Part shown: positions 10,937-24,000 of the stretch, piece after piece
Numbering within the stretch: the first letter of the stretch is position 1
Layout: each line of letters starts with the position of its first letter
NCBI RefSeq assembly: GCF_001411555.2
Contig: NC_049903.1
Coordinates: forward strand, 23,820,270 to 23,884,269
Length of the DNA: 64,000 nucleotides
From: Juglans regia
Taxonomy: Eukaryota; Streptophyta; Magnoliopsida; Fagales; Juglandaceae
Direction: 5' to 3'
Program-made: the position numbers and the translations under genes
Notes under the pieces: model-generated
The model's input: only the letters and a program-made list of their open reading frames with translations
Databases searched by the model: none
Told to the model about the DNA's origin: nothing

Positions 10937-11137
10937 GGCTTAGTTTGTTTTTGCAGATGAGATGAGTTGAGATTAAAGTTAAAAATTGAATAAAATGTTA
11001 TTAGAATATATTTTTTTAGTATTATTTTTGTTTTGAGATTTGAAAAAAGTTGAATTGATTATTTTATTTTATATGAAAATTTAGAAAAATTATAATGATT
11101 AAATGAGAAGAGTTGAAGAGTTTCCTGAAAACAAACG
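10937..11137. mobile_element. PIF/Harbinger-like MITE (TTA target site)
   Basis: Left end GGCTTAGTTTGTTTTTGCAG after TTA (10934-10936); right end, inverted, CGTTTGTTTTCAGG before TTA (11138-11140). The core has GATGAGATGAGTTGAGAT and TTTTGTTTTGAGATTTGAAA, shared with the MITE at 48097. It lies 240 bases past the gene 1 stop, possibly in or just beyond its 3' untranslated region. Confidence 0.65.
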
Positions 11138-11149
11138 TTATATTTTGAG

Positions 11150-12322
11150 AGACAAAATGAGAGATATGGATCACCTGTCTTTGAAACATTTTGCAGTCTT
11201 TATGCTGGCTGATGGAGGATGAGTTCTTGAGTGCCAAAATCACTGTTCGTTATCAATAGAAATCATAATCGCTGCCCGTAGTTGTAGCTTTGTAGGCAAC
11301 CATGTAAATTACAGAGGTATATATTGTGTGGTCGATCTTTTTTAATTCTCTGGTCAACCAATCTGTAGCTTTGTAGAAGAGAAGATGGCTCCTATTTGCT
11401 TTAGTGTTGCATATTTAGAGGCAAAGAATAATAGAAGTTTTGAAGCTTAAAACCTTCTTTTGTAACACTTTATTTTGGACACTGCGTTGTGTTTTAATTG
11501 ATTTTTTCCATTTCTAATGCGGTTTTTCTATGAAAAATGCTGAGTACACGGCCGACTGGTGTACTGATGGACCGAATGGTGCATTCCTGCCAAGTTTTTT
11601 GTTTTTCTTTCTAATACTACACCATTAGGTGCACCTAGAAGGGCCCTTTTCCTATTATATACATCTTATATACTTGTGGTAAGTGTTTGCATTAGTCAAT
11701 GAAAATTTCGACTACCTATAAAAAGAATAATAGAAATCCAAACATGAATGCGCAGTGAAAATATGAAATATTGTATAAAAACTTAACATATATGCTATCA
11801 TCTCCAAATTTGCACAAGAAATCTCTCCAATAACATATCAAGGTGCTCGAGAATCTCATATTTGATCCACTAAAAATTTTTAAATAGCTAGTCAGGAAAT
11901 ATGGAGATGGAGATAAAAAAAGCTTGAAGCCTATCCAATTTTACTTGGAATCGGAACAGTAAAGAATTTTTTCAGAATGTACCTCCTCCGTAGGGACAGT
12001 GGAATGCTTGAACGGGAGAGAGGAGCTTGAAGCTCAAGAATGCTTGCAATCAGTGTTGGAATCGATGAGGAACAAAGATTGGTGATGAATTTTGCTCTGT
12101 AGGGATAATGGAAGATGGCGCCAAACACAAATGAAATGAAATAAAGAATTGCTATATACAGTCACTTTTGTGTACTCTTTGAGTCCTTGCACACTCCATT
12201 GATGTGATATGATTATTTTCGGTATAATATTGAAAATAAGAATACATTGGTTATGTTTTTATATTGTCCCATACGAGTTTAGTGATATGATTTGTTAAGG
12301 ATAGGCTTATTTATATGATGAG
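11150..12322. other. Non-coding interval, nothing recognised
   Basis: Balanced to AT-rich sequence downstream of gene 1. A short minus-strand frame at 12128-11931 has no recognisable domain. No gene or repeat can be supported. Confidence 0.5.
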
Positions 12323-12871
12323 AGCATTAGTAGTAGTTAGGCATAGTCAAAATTTAGCTTGCTAGCTTAAAATGCATTCGCATCAAACTCAATATATGTA
12401 CAGTAATTTTAACTTTCATTTTTTGACTGGCTAAATCTAGCCAGCGCCCAAAGTGCTGGTCAAATCATTTTTTCACCATAAAATATTCTTCTCGTTTGAA
12501 ATACCACGTTTGTACACTCAACCTTTTTTCTCCACAAAACAACTATAGAAAGACCAAACACAGAACATTATATCCATTTTATAGTGGAGAAGTATATCCG
12601 TTGGAAAAAAAAATATGTTAAAAAATTATATCCGTTTGAATAATATGAACGTTAGCAAATTAATGTGCACTTTTTTAATAATGAATAAATATTCTAATTA
12701 CAATTAGAATTAAAATAAATGAAAAGATCAAAATCAATATTTGAATAGAATAGTGATAGATTTATAGAGAGTTAGTTATTTGGTGTTGTTGAAAAGTGGT
12801 TAGCTAATTTAGAAAAAGTAAATTTCCTAATCAAAATTTGGCCAAAGAATGGCTAGACCACTACTAATGCT
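12323..12871. mobile_element. MITE with AGCATTAGTAGT termini
   Basis: Left end AGCATTAGTAGTAGTTAG and inverted right end AGCATTAGTAGTGGTCTAG match over some 20 bases. The direct repeat ATGAG lies on both sides (12318-12322, 12872-12876). 549 bp, AT-rich and non-coding. The superfamily is uncertain. Confidence 0.7.
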
Positions 12872-12886
12872 ATGAGTTATGCTATT

Positions 12887-13031
12887 CTCAAGTCGGTGTG
12901 TAGAGCACACTATCCATATCATTGAAATTGTAAGATTTGATTTGTAAGACTCAAAACTTATAATTTCTCTTCCAAATCAAATTGTGCTATGTAAACACTT
13001 TACTAAGTGTGCTATTCACATCGACTTATAA
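12887..13031. mobile_element. Small MITE with AAGTCGGTGTG / AAGTCGATGTG inverted ends
   Basis: The left end has TCAAGTCGGTGTGTAGAGCA and the right end, inverted, TATAAGTCGATGTGAATAGC, both continuing into a shared GCACACTA/T. About 145 bp, non-coding. The target duplication is not clear. Confidence 0.6.
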
Positions 13032-13159
13032 ATATAATTTTTCTTACATGATAATTAATGGTCAAACTCTAAGTTTTGATTTTCTTTAAACAAGCATCAT
13101 ATATATAAGGGGGAAATTAAAGAGGTACTTATATAGTCCAAATTCAGAAGACTACACTA

Positions 13160-16128
13160 ATATTAGGAGGGTCCTTTCCGTTGTGAATATTCAACATATA
13201 TTATAATAGTTTAATATGGAGGTATGCAACCAAACACATTATTTGTTGCGACCCATTGCGACAAATTATGAGCCCACTGGTTCTGGTTCCGATGTATTTT
13301 TTGAGTAGATCAACGCCAAAATTATTTTAGTAAGATTAAGATGTTTGTGAGAATGTTGAAGATGGACCAGTTAGGAGATGATGGAGGATTGGATATGGCA
13401 TTTGTTACCACTTGAGTGTCACCTTCTACAATGATATTAGTTAGTTGCTTCCTCAATAGCCATTTTTGCTGCCATGGCTTCTTCAAAAACTGGGTTGATT
13501 GAGTCTATCTGTTTGAAGGCTGCAAAAACGATTTCTCCCGAATTTGATTTACAAAGAGCAGTTGTTGTCGATCCCTTGCTTCTGACCGCTACATCATAAG
13601 ATAATGAGTATTTACCTACAAGGGTAGAGATCCATTCAGGTGGATTGGATTGTATTTGAGTTTTTGTGTTCCACATGAGTTAATGATCTTTGAAGATCTT
13701 GATCACTGAATTAGTGAAGGGGAGGGGAGGTTGGCATATGTTTTTGTGGATGACTATTTCTAAGAAACCATATCGAGTCCATGGAAATGGAAATGATAAC
13801 AAACAGTTGGAAGCTATGTGACATCTCTCTATCAAAGTTTAGGAGCTTGGAGGGGTTTAGGATAATTTTTAACCACTCATGGATAGGTTGTGCAACAAAA
13901 GATAAGATATTTAGAAGCCATGGGGATAGTTTCCAAAGGATTTGTGAGTGAGCACACCTAAGGAATAAGTGGTCAATGGTTTCTTCTTCTACATGGCATA
14001 AAGGGCAAAGGGTATCATTCTTTGAGAGTGACAATGGGGATCTCAGTTTGGCCCTTGTTGGGAGAATATTAGAGATAACCTTCCAGAGGAACATCTTTAG
14101 TCTATCTTGAATCTTGATTTTCCAAAGCCTTTCCCAATCAGATTTTGAGAATGGGGAATTACTAACAGGTTGGGAGTTTTGCTATGATATGATAAAGTTG
14201 ATTTCACGGAAAACTTTCCCTAGTGGTGATTAACCCAGATTGGTTTGTCTGCCATGTGAGAGTTGACTGCTTGGGGTAGATAGATTTTTGTGATTTCTTG
14301 GATAGTTTCATGGTGAAATAAAGTGGCAAGGAGGATATTGTTCCATCTACGAGGTTGCTCTAACATTAGAGTTGAAATAGTTAATTCAGTGTCTAGTGGA
14401 ATGGAGTGATGTTTGGGAGTAGGCTTGAAGGATTGCAGAGAAGGTATCCAAGGGTCTTCCCAAACTTTTATTTGGACACCATTAACAATCTGATAGCAGA
14501 AATTGGCTTCAATGAGAGGTTTGGTTTTTAAGACACATTTCTGAAATCAAGAGTCTGATGGTTTTGGTGTGACTTCGAGAAAGGATGAAGTTTTCAAGTA
14601 TTTTGAGAAAAGCAATTGATGGCATACGCTTGGTTTTTTTGTAGTGAGGTTCCATCCTATCTTTGAGATGATTGTTGAGTTGAAATCAGTAACTTGCCTT
14701 ATGCCCATACCTCCTTTAGATTTTGGTCGGCAGATTGATTGTCAAGCTTTTGGAGTGAAGTTTGATTTTTTATTAGGATGAAAGCCGAACCAAAAATTTT
14801 TGGTATGAGAATAATTTTTTCTACAAACAAATTTAGGGATACTTAGAGAAGACATGAGGCAGGATGAAATTGAACTAGCCAATGATTTAATTAGAGTGGT
14901 GTGGCCAGCTTGAAAGAGTAGTTTTGAGCTCCAACCACTTAGTATGGTCTGTATTTTTTCTATTATATCAGCAAGTAATGAGCTTTTAGATCTTCCAATT
15001 GTGAGAGGGAGGCCAAGATGTTTGATTGGTGAGGTCGTAGATTTGAAGGGGAGGATGGAGGTTATGGAGGAGACAGTATAAGGGCTAGTGTTGGTACAGA
15101 ATTGGATGATGGATTTGTTGCTATGGATTTTTTGACCTGACCATTTTGAGTAGGTATTAAGACAGTTGAGTATGGACTGTGCTGTTTGAGGGCTTACTTT
15201 GCTAAAAATAATGAAGTCATTCGCAAACAAGAAGTGTGATATTATAGTGCCTTCTCTATTAATCCCAATCCCTTCAAGTAGGTTTGTGTTGGTCTCCCTA
15301 ATGATCAATCAAGATAGAACTTCACTGCCCAGTATGAAAAGAAAGGGTGATAGAGGATCCCCTTATCTTAGTTTTCATGATGGCTTAATGAAACCATGGG
15401 GCGAACCATTTATAAGGATAGAGTAAGAGACAATAGTAATGCATTCAGTTATCCAGTTTATCCATGTTTGACTAAACCCAAGACATTTCAAGATAGTGAA
15501 AATGAAAGGCCATTCCATTAAATCGAATGCCTTTTCATGTCGGTTTTTATAGGCCATGAGCCCTATTTTTCATTCTCTCTCTTTTTTTTTTTTCATGTGG
15601 GAGAAGATTTCTTGGGCAATTATCATGTTTATCTTGGATAATATGACCCGAGCCAAAGGTAGTTTGAAATGGGGAAATGATTGATGGGTGAATGGACTTG
15701 AGACGCTTAGCCAAGATTTTTGAAATAATTTTGTATCATAGATTTGCTAGGCTAATAGGTTTGAATTGGTTCATAGAGCTTGAATATTGATTCTTAGGGA
15801 TCAAGGTTGTGTGGATATGATTCATTTATTTGAGAAGATGACCATGCTGAAAAAAATTCCTAATTGCTTCTATCATGTCATTTTGAACTACATTCCAATA
15901 GAATTTGTAAAAGAGTCTAGTGAATCGATCTGGACCAGGTGCCTCGGAGGATGGTCTTTCTTGAATGGCTATTCTGATCTCAATAGCATTTGGGATTGAA
16001 GTTAGGAAGGCATTTTCAGAGTGGGTGATTTTGGAGGGAAAAATATGTTCCAAATTATCAAGGATGTCTGAATTGGATGTTGTGAGAATGTTCTTAAAAT
16101 GTCAATGAAAGACCATTGGATAATGTTA
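13160..16128 (-). pseudogene. LINE-1, 3' third: reverse transcriptase, zf-RVT, RNase H
   Basis: Minus strand. 16053-15826 holds the RT start (APGPDRFTRLFYKFYW), 15557-15375 the KAFDLMEWPFIFTILKCLGF and SYSILINGSPHGFIKPS region, and 15308-14742 the palm and thumb. The catalytic box reads FAND instead of FADD, so an essential aspartate is lost. 14094-13711 is the zf-RVT region (CPLCHVEEETIDHLFLRC) and 13676 to about 13340 the RNase H domain (YDVAVRSKGST, then VEGDTQVV and a tail). Frameshifts and stops separate the pieces. The 3' limit near 13160 is approximate because no poly(A) tail is visible. The piece is cut at its upstream side by the hAT MITE at 16137. Confidence 0.85.
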
Positions 16129-16136
16129 GGGTCAGA

Positions 16137-16870
16137 TAGGACTATTCATCCGGGTCGGGTTTTTTCCCGGCCCGGTCTAGAACACGGGAAACTGGATTCC
16201 GGTTCTGGGTTTCGGCCTGGAACAAATCCAGGTCGGAACCTGGGAAACAGCTCAAAACAAATCCAGGTCGGAACCCGGGTACACCGAGTACAACCATTTT
16301 TTTTTCCAATTTGAATGTTTTGAACTAAATCAGATTCCTCAGATTTTATCTTTCCATTGACGTCCTTATCCTCCAAGAATCCTTCTTGCATTAAAACATT
16401 AGCTATTGGTTTGGTTTGACTTTCCTCATCAATACCATTATCTTGTTGAGAATCACAACATTGATTGATATTTGTAACAGTAATTTTTTCCCCGTAGATC
16501 TATGATTTGTATGCTCCCTTGGTATCCTAGGCTCTATTGAATGATTAATATTCTCCTACATTACTAGAATCTCCTCAAAGCACGCCACTGATTGTTCTTG
16601 AGTTACAACATTGACTTTTTCATTTTCTTTGTCATATTTGTACCTTGAATTAACTTTGAACAACTCTTCTTCATGTGCTTTATGACTCCACATTGAAAAC
16701 AGAAATTAGGGCAGACGTTCATATTTCAAAAAAAGAAAAACGGGTTCAACTCGGAACCCGAAATTCAAGTTTTAAAAAACCCAGATTCATACTGGTTCCA
16801 GCTCAGGTTTGACTCGGGTGAACCCGGTCAGGGTTCCGGTCCAGGTTTGAAATCCAGATGAATAGTCCTA
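16137..16870. mobile_element. Non-autonomous hAT element with captured LINE ORF1 segment
   Basis: The ends are inverted repeats: TAGGACTATTCATCCGGGT on the left and TAGGACTATTCATCTGGAT read inward from the right. Flanking 8-mers GGGTCAGA (16129-16136) and GGGTTAGA (16871-16878) form a duplication with one mismatch, the hAT length. Arms of about 150 and 130 bases are rich in CGGGTT, GGAACC and CCGGTC words; the middle is unlike the arms (next entry). It sits between the endonuclease and RT parts of LINE-1. Confidence 0.85.
16300..16735 (-). pseudogene. LINE ORF1 zinc-knuckle fragment captured inside the hAT MITE
   Basis: On the minus strand 16730-16660 encodes KYERLP and, after a one-base shift, FCFQCGVIKHMKKSCSK, a CX2CX4HX4C zinc knuckle. 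LINE-D has the equivalent KYERLPSFCFQCGTIKHKEG at about 55090-55150, and the DNA is similar over some 75 bases. The remainder looks like an ORF1 linker with broken frames (for example EGFLEDKDVNGKIKSEESD at 16390-16330). LINE-1's own ORF1 lies 4 kb or more upstream, so this is not host LINE sequence but cargo of the MITE. Confidence 0.75.
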
Positions 16871-18717
16871 GGGTTAGAGGACCACATACCTTGGCCTGTC
16901 TTTATGCTGTCAATAGCATTGCTTCTTCTCTTGATGATAGTTGACAGGTGGAAGAATTTTGTGTTGAGATCAGTAGTAGTGAGCCAAATGAGATGAGGTT
17001 TCTATTTCGAAAGTAGTTCCTCTCTTTTCTTGGAGTTGTTCTTCTAAGTATCTGTTAAAGAGTTCTGAGGTGGAGGATTGTAATCTCATGAGTGCATCAT
17101 TGAGAAAAGAGATACCAGATTGGATGTTACCAAAGAATTCTTTGTTCCAGCTCTTCAGAGCATGTTTTGTTGCTTTAAGTTTTTTGTAGAGTCTGAAGGC
17201 AAGGGTACCTAAGATTTGTTGGATCTATGCTCGTTTGACTACTTCAATGTTGGAGGGGTCTCTAGTCCAAAATTTCTCAAATTTGAAAGGTTTTTTCTTT
17301 TTCTTTTTTGTTTATTGCTAGCCATTGTAGATAGAAGAATTGGAGCATGATCTGAGGAGGCTATAGGGAGGTTAGAGTGACAAGCATTAGGGAATAGAAG
17401 TCTCCATTGATTATTGGCAATACTTATATCCAATCTTTCTGGTATGTTAGCCAAACCATTTCCCTTATTTGATAAGGTAAAATGGGGTCGAGATGCTCCT
17501 AGGTCTACTAGTCCATGTTGTTCCATCAATGAGAGAAGTCTAGATGACTTTGAGGAACATGCAAATGGTTGGCCACCTCTCTTCTCGGATTGGTTGACAA
17601 TATAGTTAAAGTATCCTAAACTTATCCATAGTCCTGAGAAGGAAATGATGATGGTATTTAAAAGATTCCAGAATTCTTGTTTGTGTTTTTGTTGAGCAAG
17701 GTAGTACACCAACGTTAGTAACCATGGATTGTGCACAGGGTTCGAGTACACCAAGAAATCAATAATATTAGAAATATTTACAATCTCCACTTCTAGTCCA
17801 TGCTTCACACAAAAAACAGACCTCACCATCTACCCAAGGGGGGAACATGAACATAAAAAGGAAAACCTAGTCTATTTACAACATCTTGAGTATTCACATG
17901 ATTCAAAAATGTCTCTAGAAGAAAGACATCATCAGGGTGATGAGTCGTAATGGTTGCCCTTAGACTTCGAGCAATGCTCTGCAGTTCCAGGAGAGGAGCT
18001 TCATTATTCGGGGGTGGTAGCTTATGGCCTGCCACGTTGAACTCAGGTGTAGTGGGGAAGAACTGAATAGTAGGGATTGGGGGTTTATATCTGGAGAGGA
18101 GTTATCATGCTTTGGGTAAGGATTATACCTGGACTTCTTTGAAGAGGGGCGTGAGTTGTAGCTAAATTTGGTCTTCTGGGTAGAGATGAAAGCTGACAGA
18201 GTCTGGTTTTCTTCAATTGGACCAGCTGCACTAGAATTGCAGAGGGCGGTGATCTCTTGTTGTTATTTTCCTCTTGCTCTTGGGTTGATAAGCTTTGACA
18301 GAGAGTTGCAATGAATGGGCCCATCTCCAATGTTGACAAAGGTTCTCTTCTTGTGCTAAGGGGTTTGGTTCATTGGAAATGGATGAAGTTCTAGGAGATT
18401 GGTTAGAGGAGGGGATGCAAATTGAGGGTTGGAGATGTTCTGGGGTTCAGGGGTTCAAGGGTTGTTGATTTGCTGAGGTGGGTCTCAATGGAGGTGTGGG
18501 GTGAGATGGGGATTTGAGATGGAGAGGAGGTTTTTTGTTGGGTTGGGTCAAGGTCTATTGGGCTTAGGGATAGGATGGCTTTGTCAGTTGGACTCACTAG
18601 AAGATATATTTTGTGATTTGGGTGGGAAATGTTTGATGGGCTCAATATTTGGTCAAATTGGGATATTATTGTTTTGAAGAGGGAAGGTGACTCGGCCTAA
18701 AATGTGCTTCCAACTGT
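16871..18717 (-). pseudogene. LINE-1: ORF1 linker and endonuclease domain
   Basis: 18645-18085 is proline/serine-rich linker in broken frames. 18035-17239 is an APE-type endonuclease: ARSLRATITTHHPDDVFLLE carries the catalytic glutamate, LGYFNYIVNQSEKRGG replaces the usual GDFN aspartate with tyrosine, and IASSDHAPILL holds the SDH motif. A break separates 17823 and 17829. 17239-16879 continues toward RT with broken frames resembling the K/E-rich spacer of these LINEs. Loss of the GDFN aspartate and the frame breaks make it inactive. Confidence 0.82.
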
Positions 18718-18722
18718 AGAAG

Positions 18723-20318
18723 TGTTAAGTTGTATCAAGGATAAGTCTAGGATCGTACTCCACAGGGACAAAGGATTATTAAAGCATTTGTGGAATTTGT
18801 TATATAAAAAAAATGTATTGACTATGAGAGATGAGAAATAAAATGAAATGTGAAATGTGAAATGTGAAATGTGAAATGTGAGGAATCTTGAAGATGAATT
18901 AAGAAGATAAAAAGTATGAATTTAATTTCCGTAAAAATTAAATCAAAACTGGAATTAAAGTTTCTAATCGAAGAGGCAAATTAACAAACACTTGGGATGT
19001 GTATGAGACTCTTTTTGTTTCGGCTTCTAGATAATTTTCTCGATTAACAACCTAGTCAAGGCATTGATAAACATGAGACAAAAAGAAGTTATGCTCAGGT
19101 TTTGCAATATTTTTCTAAGGAATTCACTACTTAACTAGTCAAACACACATTAATAAACAACTGAGAGAAACCTTGATAATTTTCAAGCTTTTGTTGTGCC
19201 TTGCGTCAACAACAAATCAAGAGCAAGAGCTGCAAAAAGTGAGAGCAAAAGAAACCCAAAAAGTGAAAAGTGAAATCAACATTTATCAATAAAATATTTC
19301 ATTAACCTAGAACCCAAAACAAATCAAGTCTCATTCCACAACCCAAGCTTCAGAAATTAGCTACACATGGTATTTTTAACAGCAAAATCTAATCTAAATA
19401 AAGCCATCACAAAATCTGAGAGTAAAAGAAACCCAAATGGGTTAAACCCTAGAATGCAAAAAATAGCTTATCAAAGAAAATGCTCTAGAGAAATGAAAAA
19501 AAAAAAAAAGTTGCTAAAAGAACAACTAGGAAACTCACGCTATCCGAATGTAGCCCAAAAGAAAACTCAGAAAATGTAGACGAAACTGAACGCCCCAGCG
19601 CACAAAAAACTAAAACTTAGAAAAAGAAAATACTACGAAGCTCTCCCAAGAAATAATGAAAACTGAAAGATAAAGTCCCAAAAAAAAGGTAAAACCAGAA
19701 AAATATCTTCCGTCCTCCCCTCCGATTTTTTTCTTCCCCTTTTATATCTCTCTCTCCATCGTGCAGTTTGTTCCATATGTCGCTGCCTCTTCACGACTAC
19801 ACGTCCAGCCAATAGCTCCTACCAGCCCATCAGATTCGCTCCACTCCACGCTTGCACATCCCAACTTGTACATACCAGCGCATCAGCTTCTCTTCGTGCG
19901 TTCTCTTGTTGCACATGGGCGTGAAGTGTGAAGCTTGATTTCCTTCTACAGGTGCTCTTCTATTAGGCTTCAAATAAAGTCACGTATGGGCTGCTCGTAA
20001 CAAGCTTGAACTCCAGCAATTGACTTGGGCTTCTCATGGGTTGATGTTGATTTATTTCTCATGGGTTGATTTATTCACATATGTCATTTGTGGGCAACAA
20101 TCTTGTATGAACCAAAATAAATCTTAACTTTAGTTAAATGTTAGCTAGCCCAAAAAAAAACATAAGCCCATCTATATTTAATTAGAGGTAAAATATTATT
20201 TCACATGCCAAAACCCAATTAATTCATTTTATCTTATTAATACTCTTATTTTAACAACTAAAACTCATTTAACCCAAGATATTAAGAGTATTAATAAAGC
20301 ATAATTGACCATTTATCA
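18723..20318 (-). mobile_element. Solo LTR (or terminal-repeat fragment) inside LINE-1
   Basis: On the minus strand it starts TGATAAATGGTCAATTATGC and ends GATACAACTTAACA, with GTCCCTGTGGAGTACGATCC just inside the end. Flanks give either GAAG with TG..CA ends or AGAAG if the boundary moves one base; both are compatible with LTR integration. 1.6 kb without coding sequence. LINE-1 ORF1/linker sequence continues on both sides. It contains a 7-bp microsatellite at about 18842-18880. Confidence 0.65.
18842..18880. repeat. GAAATGT microsatellite (about five units)
   Basis: Perfect 7-base units GAAATGT in tandem, ending in GAGGAATC. It lies inside the solo LTR. Confidence 0.85.
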
Positions 20319-21016
20319 GAAGGCCCAATTGCAGGGTGGTTCGGGTGATAAGGGTTGGAGTTGGAGGGACAGCGGGTGGGGTTTGGCATTAATTGATTAT
20401 CTGTGAATTGCGTCTGAGGGGAGATATGGAGGCTAGGAAGGATCTTGTGGGATTTATTTGGTCCAGGTGGGTGGTTGGATTTGAGAAGATTGGAGAGGTG
20501 GGGGACAACATGTTCCTATGAGAGGGCCATTATGGGCTCAAGGGGTTGGAGGGGCGAGGGTTTGAGGGAACATACAGGTGTGTAATAAATGCATGTATTT
20601 CTTTTGAGGTTCCTGATATCATGGGGCCATATGGATTCTGAAATTTTATTGGAGTTACCTATTGCATGCATAATTTATCAAAAATGGCCGCTATAGTGCT
20701 CTTGTGGTAACCTCCAATAGTGGATGGGGGGATGGACGAACCGAGCCTGGAGAAATGGTCACCATGGTTCAATTCTTGTATATACTCCATTTTTTCTTTT
20801 CCTTTGTGAGAGATTATAATAGTGTTTGCTGTTGGGGAGTTGGCTACTTCAATCTCTATGACCTGGTAGGAAGGGGATTGATATTTCATTGTAGGTTCTT
20901 GGGATGGGGCCTGTTGGGTGGATAACTGGATGTATTGACTTGGTGTGGTGAATTTTGGGTTGACATTTTCTATCCTTTGTAGGTTGGGAGCTTCGGCCCT
21001 CATCCATGGGCCAAAG
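20319..21016 (-). pseudogene. LINE-1: ORF1 C-terminal part
   Basis: On the minus strand FGPWMRAEAPNLQRIENVNP follows the Ty3-A junction. In LINE-D the zinc knuckle is followed by the same FGPWLRANPP stretch (55190). A long polar tail (SIPPSTIGGYHKSTIAAIF near 20700) follows. Removing Ty3-A and one copy of its target site joins 26848 to 21016 in frame as EIFSFGPWMR. Confidence 0.8.
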
Positions 21017-21021
21017 CTTAA

Positions 21022-24000
21022 TGTAACACCCCACTTGAAAAACCTATTAGGATATATGACCTTAGCACCCATGATCCTAATTTGCATAGGATTGTGACTT
21101 TTATTTTAGAGAATTTTTTTTTAGCACGAGAAACACACTTTGGGCTTAGCTAGAATAATTGGAAGAGTTCTAGTATTTTATTTTTAGAATAACTACCAAG
21201 AGGCCAATAGTGGTATGACACTTGACATTGTTTTTAATGGGCTAAGCAAAAAAGGCTAAGTATAGATGGGTATAGGGGTAAGCCCAAGAGTGTTTAATTA
21301 AGGACCCTCAATCACTAAGGACGTGATGGGCTAGGAAGAGGTGCCATAAACCTAGACCCATTTGAGATTTATAAAATTTTAGGCCTTTTTGAAAAATCTT
21401 AGAAATTAAGCCCAATATATAGTAGGCATGAAGCCTTTAGGCCTAGCTTAGTGGGAGTGAAGGCCTTTGGCCCAACCTAAGAAAGACTTGATATTTAGAC
21501 CCAAACTTAGTAGGCCTTTGAGGTCATAGATAAGCCCCTCAAATATGGACATAAGGTCCATTCAACAACCCACACCAAAGCCCACACCCAAAGCTTACAC
21601 AAGTGGCCTAACAAGCCCAACCCATAAGGCCCAAAAGACTTGTCTTTTATTTTTATCCTGCAAAATGAAGCCCACATACACCATACCATTAGTTTTCCTC
21701 AAGCCCAAGGCACACCACATGACCCTAGGGTTCCCACCCAACCATGATTAAGCTTCTAACTTGAGTTAGGAAGCACTAATCATCTCACACATGATTAGTA
21801 ATGTCAAACCAAGATTTTTGCAAAACTTTTCTTTAAAATATTTTATTCACATTTATGATCTAAAATTTTTAGTTTTTTATTAAATTTCATTGATCTTAGA
21901 CTAACATAGAAGTTTAGGCTTGACCCAACACATGTTAATAGGAGCCAAGCCATGCCAATGCCCTAATAAGCACCAATCGGCACCTTGATGCATCACCATG
22001 TGCACTTCATCAAACCAGCCCATAGCCCACACCACTTCTACCATATTTTCGATTATAATTACACCATTCATACATCATCTCATCACTTAAAGTTTTGACA
22101 TAGTAGTGGGCGAAATACTTCCAAGAAAACAAGCCAAAATCCAACCATTTCCTTAGGAAATCTAGTTGGAACCAAACCGAATGCCCTTAGTTTCTTCAAG
22201 CATTTTCTGCTCTTCATTGAGCAATCTCCACATGCCGCCACCCATTCTCACCAATCCCTAAGAGTTCCCTCAAGCACTCATGAGCTCGTTGACCAATGTT
22301 TCCCCAGAAAAAGGACAAAACCCATTGGCATTGGCATAAGAGGTCACTTGGCAACCAACCCCATTTCACTCCCTTCCATGACTTGCTCCTAAATGATCAC
22401 TTGGAAGCCAATCTCTCCACCTTCCAACCATCAAAATGAGTCATCATACTTGCAAAACAAAGCCATGGAGATAGGACAAGCAAGTGATGAAAATCTGGCC
22501 AGCTTTGAAGACCTATACCCGACGGCATGTAGCATGACCTCACTTGCATTCTTTGCATTTTTTGTTTTTATTTTATGAACAATGGCCGCATCTGAACCCA
22601 TAAAACACAATGAAGCACCTAAAATGTAGAAATGATGAAGATTTTGAATACTATTCACCTGCGCAGGTGATGACACAAGCTAAATCTTGCACCTCCACAC
22701 TCTACCTCCCACTTCAACCAATCCCAAGCCCCTTCTTCATCCAAACCAATGTCCCTCACCATCCTTGAAGAAGCCCTATAAATACCTCCTTCACCTCCTC
22801 ACTTCCTCACACTACTTCTCAAAGCCTTCTCTTGAGTTCTTAAGAGCCTTTCTCCTCTTAGTGTGCAAATAGAGTGAAACCGAGTGATTTGAGAGACTGT
22901 GATTGAGATAAGAATGAAAACACATGATTTAGTTAGGTTTTAAGCATAACTTGGTAAAACAAATCTAGAAACATCATACACATGCTTAATGCATGGTAGT
23001 AGTAATTTGGTCTTAAGCCATGCTTAAGAGTTGGGATGAACTTGTATGACTTGAATCTAAGTTTTTAAAATTGTTCCTAGGGTTATATTCATGGTTTTCA
23101 CTTGATGAATTTTGAGAACACACGCATCCATTGAGGTTTTAAACTTGAAATCACATATAGGACATAAGAGATGCATGCCACAGGTTGGTTAAGTTTCACA
23201 TAGTTGTAGTTTTATTTTTGAAATTCTAAAGGTATAGATGACTTTAGAACATAGAAAATATGAGTTTTGTAAAATTTGGTGAATTTTGGGGCCCAATTAC
23301 AAATAGTAAAAATTTAGGACCGTAGTGGCAATTTGGAAAGTTTAGGGGCAATTTTGTAAATACCAACTTTTGAATCCTTTTAATTAATAACATATTCCTT
23401 AGTAGTTCAAATCCTACTAAGGAAGATTTGCCACTAACTTGAATAACTTTGATTACATCCGCATCGATTCTCTAACTTTAGACAGTTTGTAAGTTAGCCT
23501 CTAACTTATACTTTGATAATTTATATATGATTTATTAATAAATGTCACATTCATGCTATAAATGTTGTTTTGAGCATGAAACATCATGTTCTATGATACA
23601 TTGAGTACTTGATTACTTGCGTCCATGACATATGTAATTTTCACCATTTTAGCATATTATACGAAATTGTCATTTTCACATAAATCATACTTTACAAGCA
23701 CATGTCATGAAAAATATTTCAAATATTACATGAAAAGAAATTTTTGTCATGACCCCAAAGGCTAGGGTAGGGAATTATCCTAGTGAAACTCCTATGTCCA
23801 CTCTAGAGTGAATAAGAATAGGCTGGAAATCCCTAGGTTGATAAAGAATCGTCAACGGGTTTCGAATGAATTCTTTTTAAATAATACTAGAGTGAAGTCT
23901 TTTATGACACTTAACGCTGGTGGGTGCATACGTTATGATGGATGTTATGATATGATGAAATGTTATGTTATGTTACCAATTCATTGAGAACGAGTCTGCT

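Noticed and set aside
16099..16391. Proline/arginine-rich frames across the hAT arm
   Set aside because: They arise from CGGGTT/GGAACC subterminal repeats; only the zinc-knuckle part further in matches a known protein.
20704..20925. Plus-strand frame opposite LINE-1 ORF1
   Set aside because: Shadow of the minus-strand ORF1 C-terminal part.
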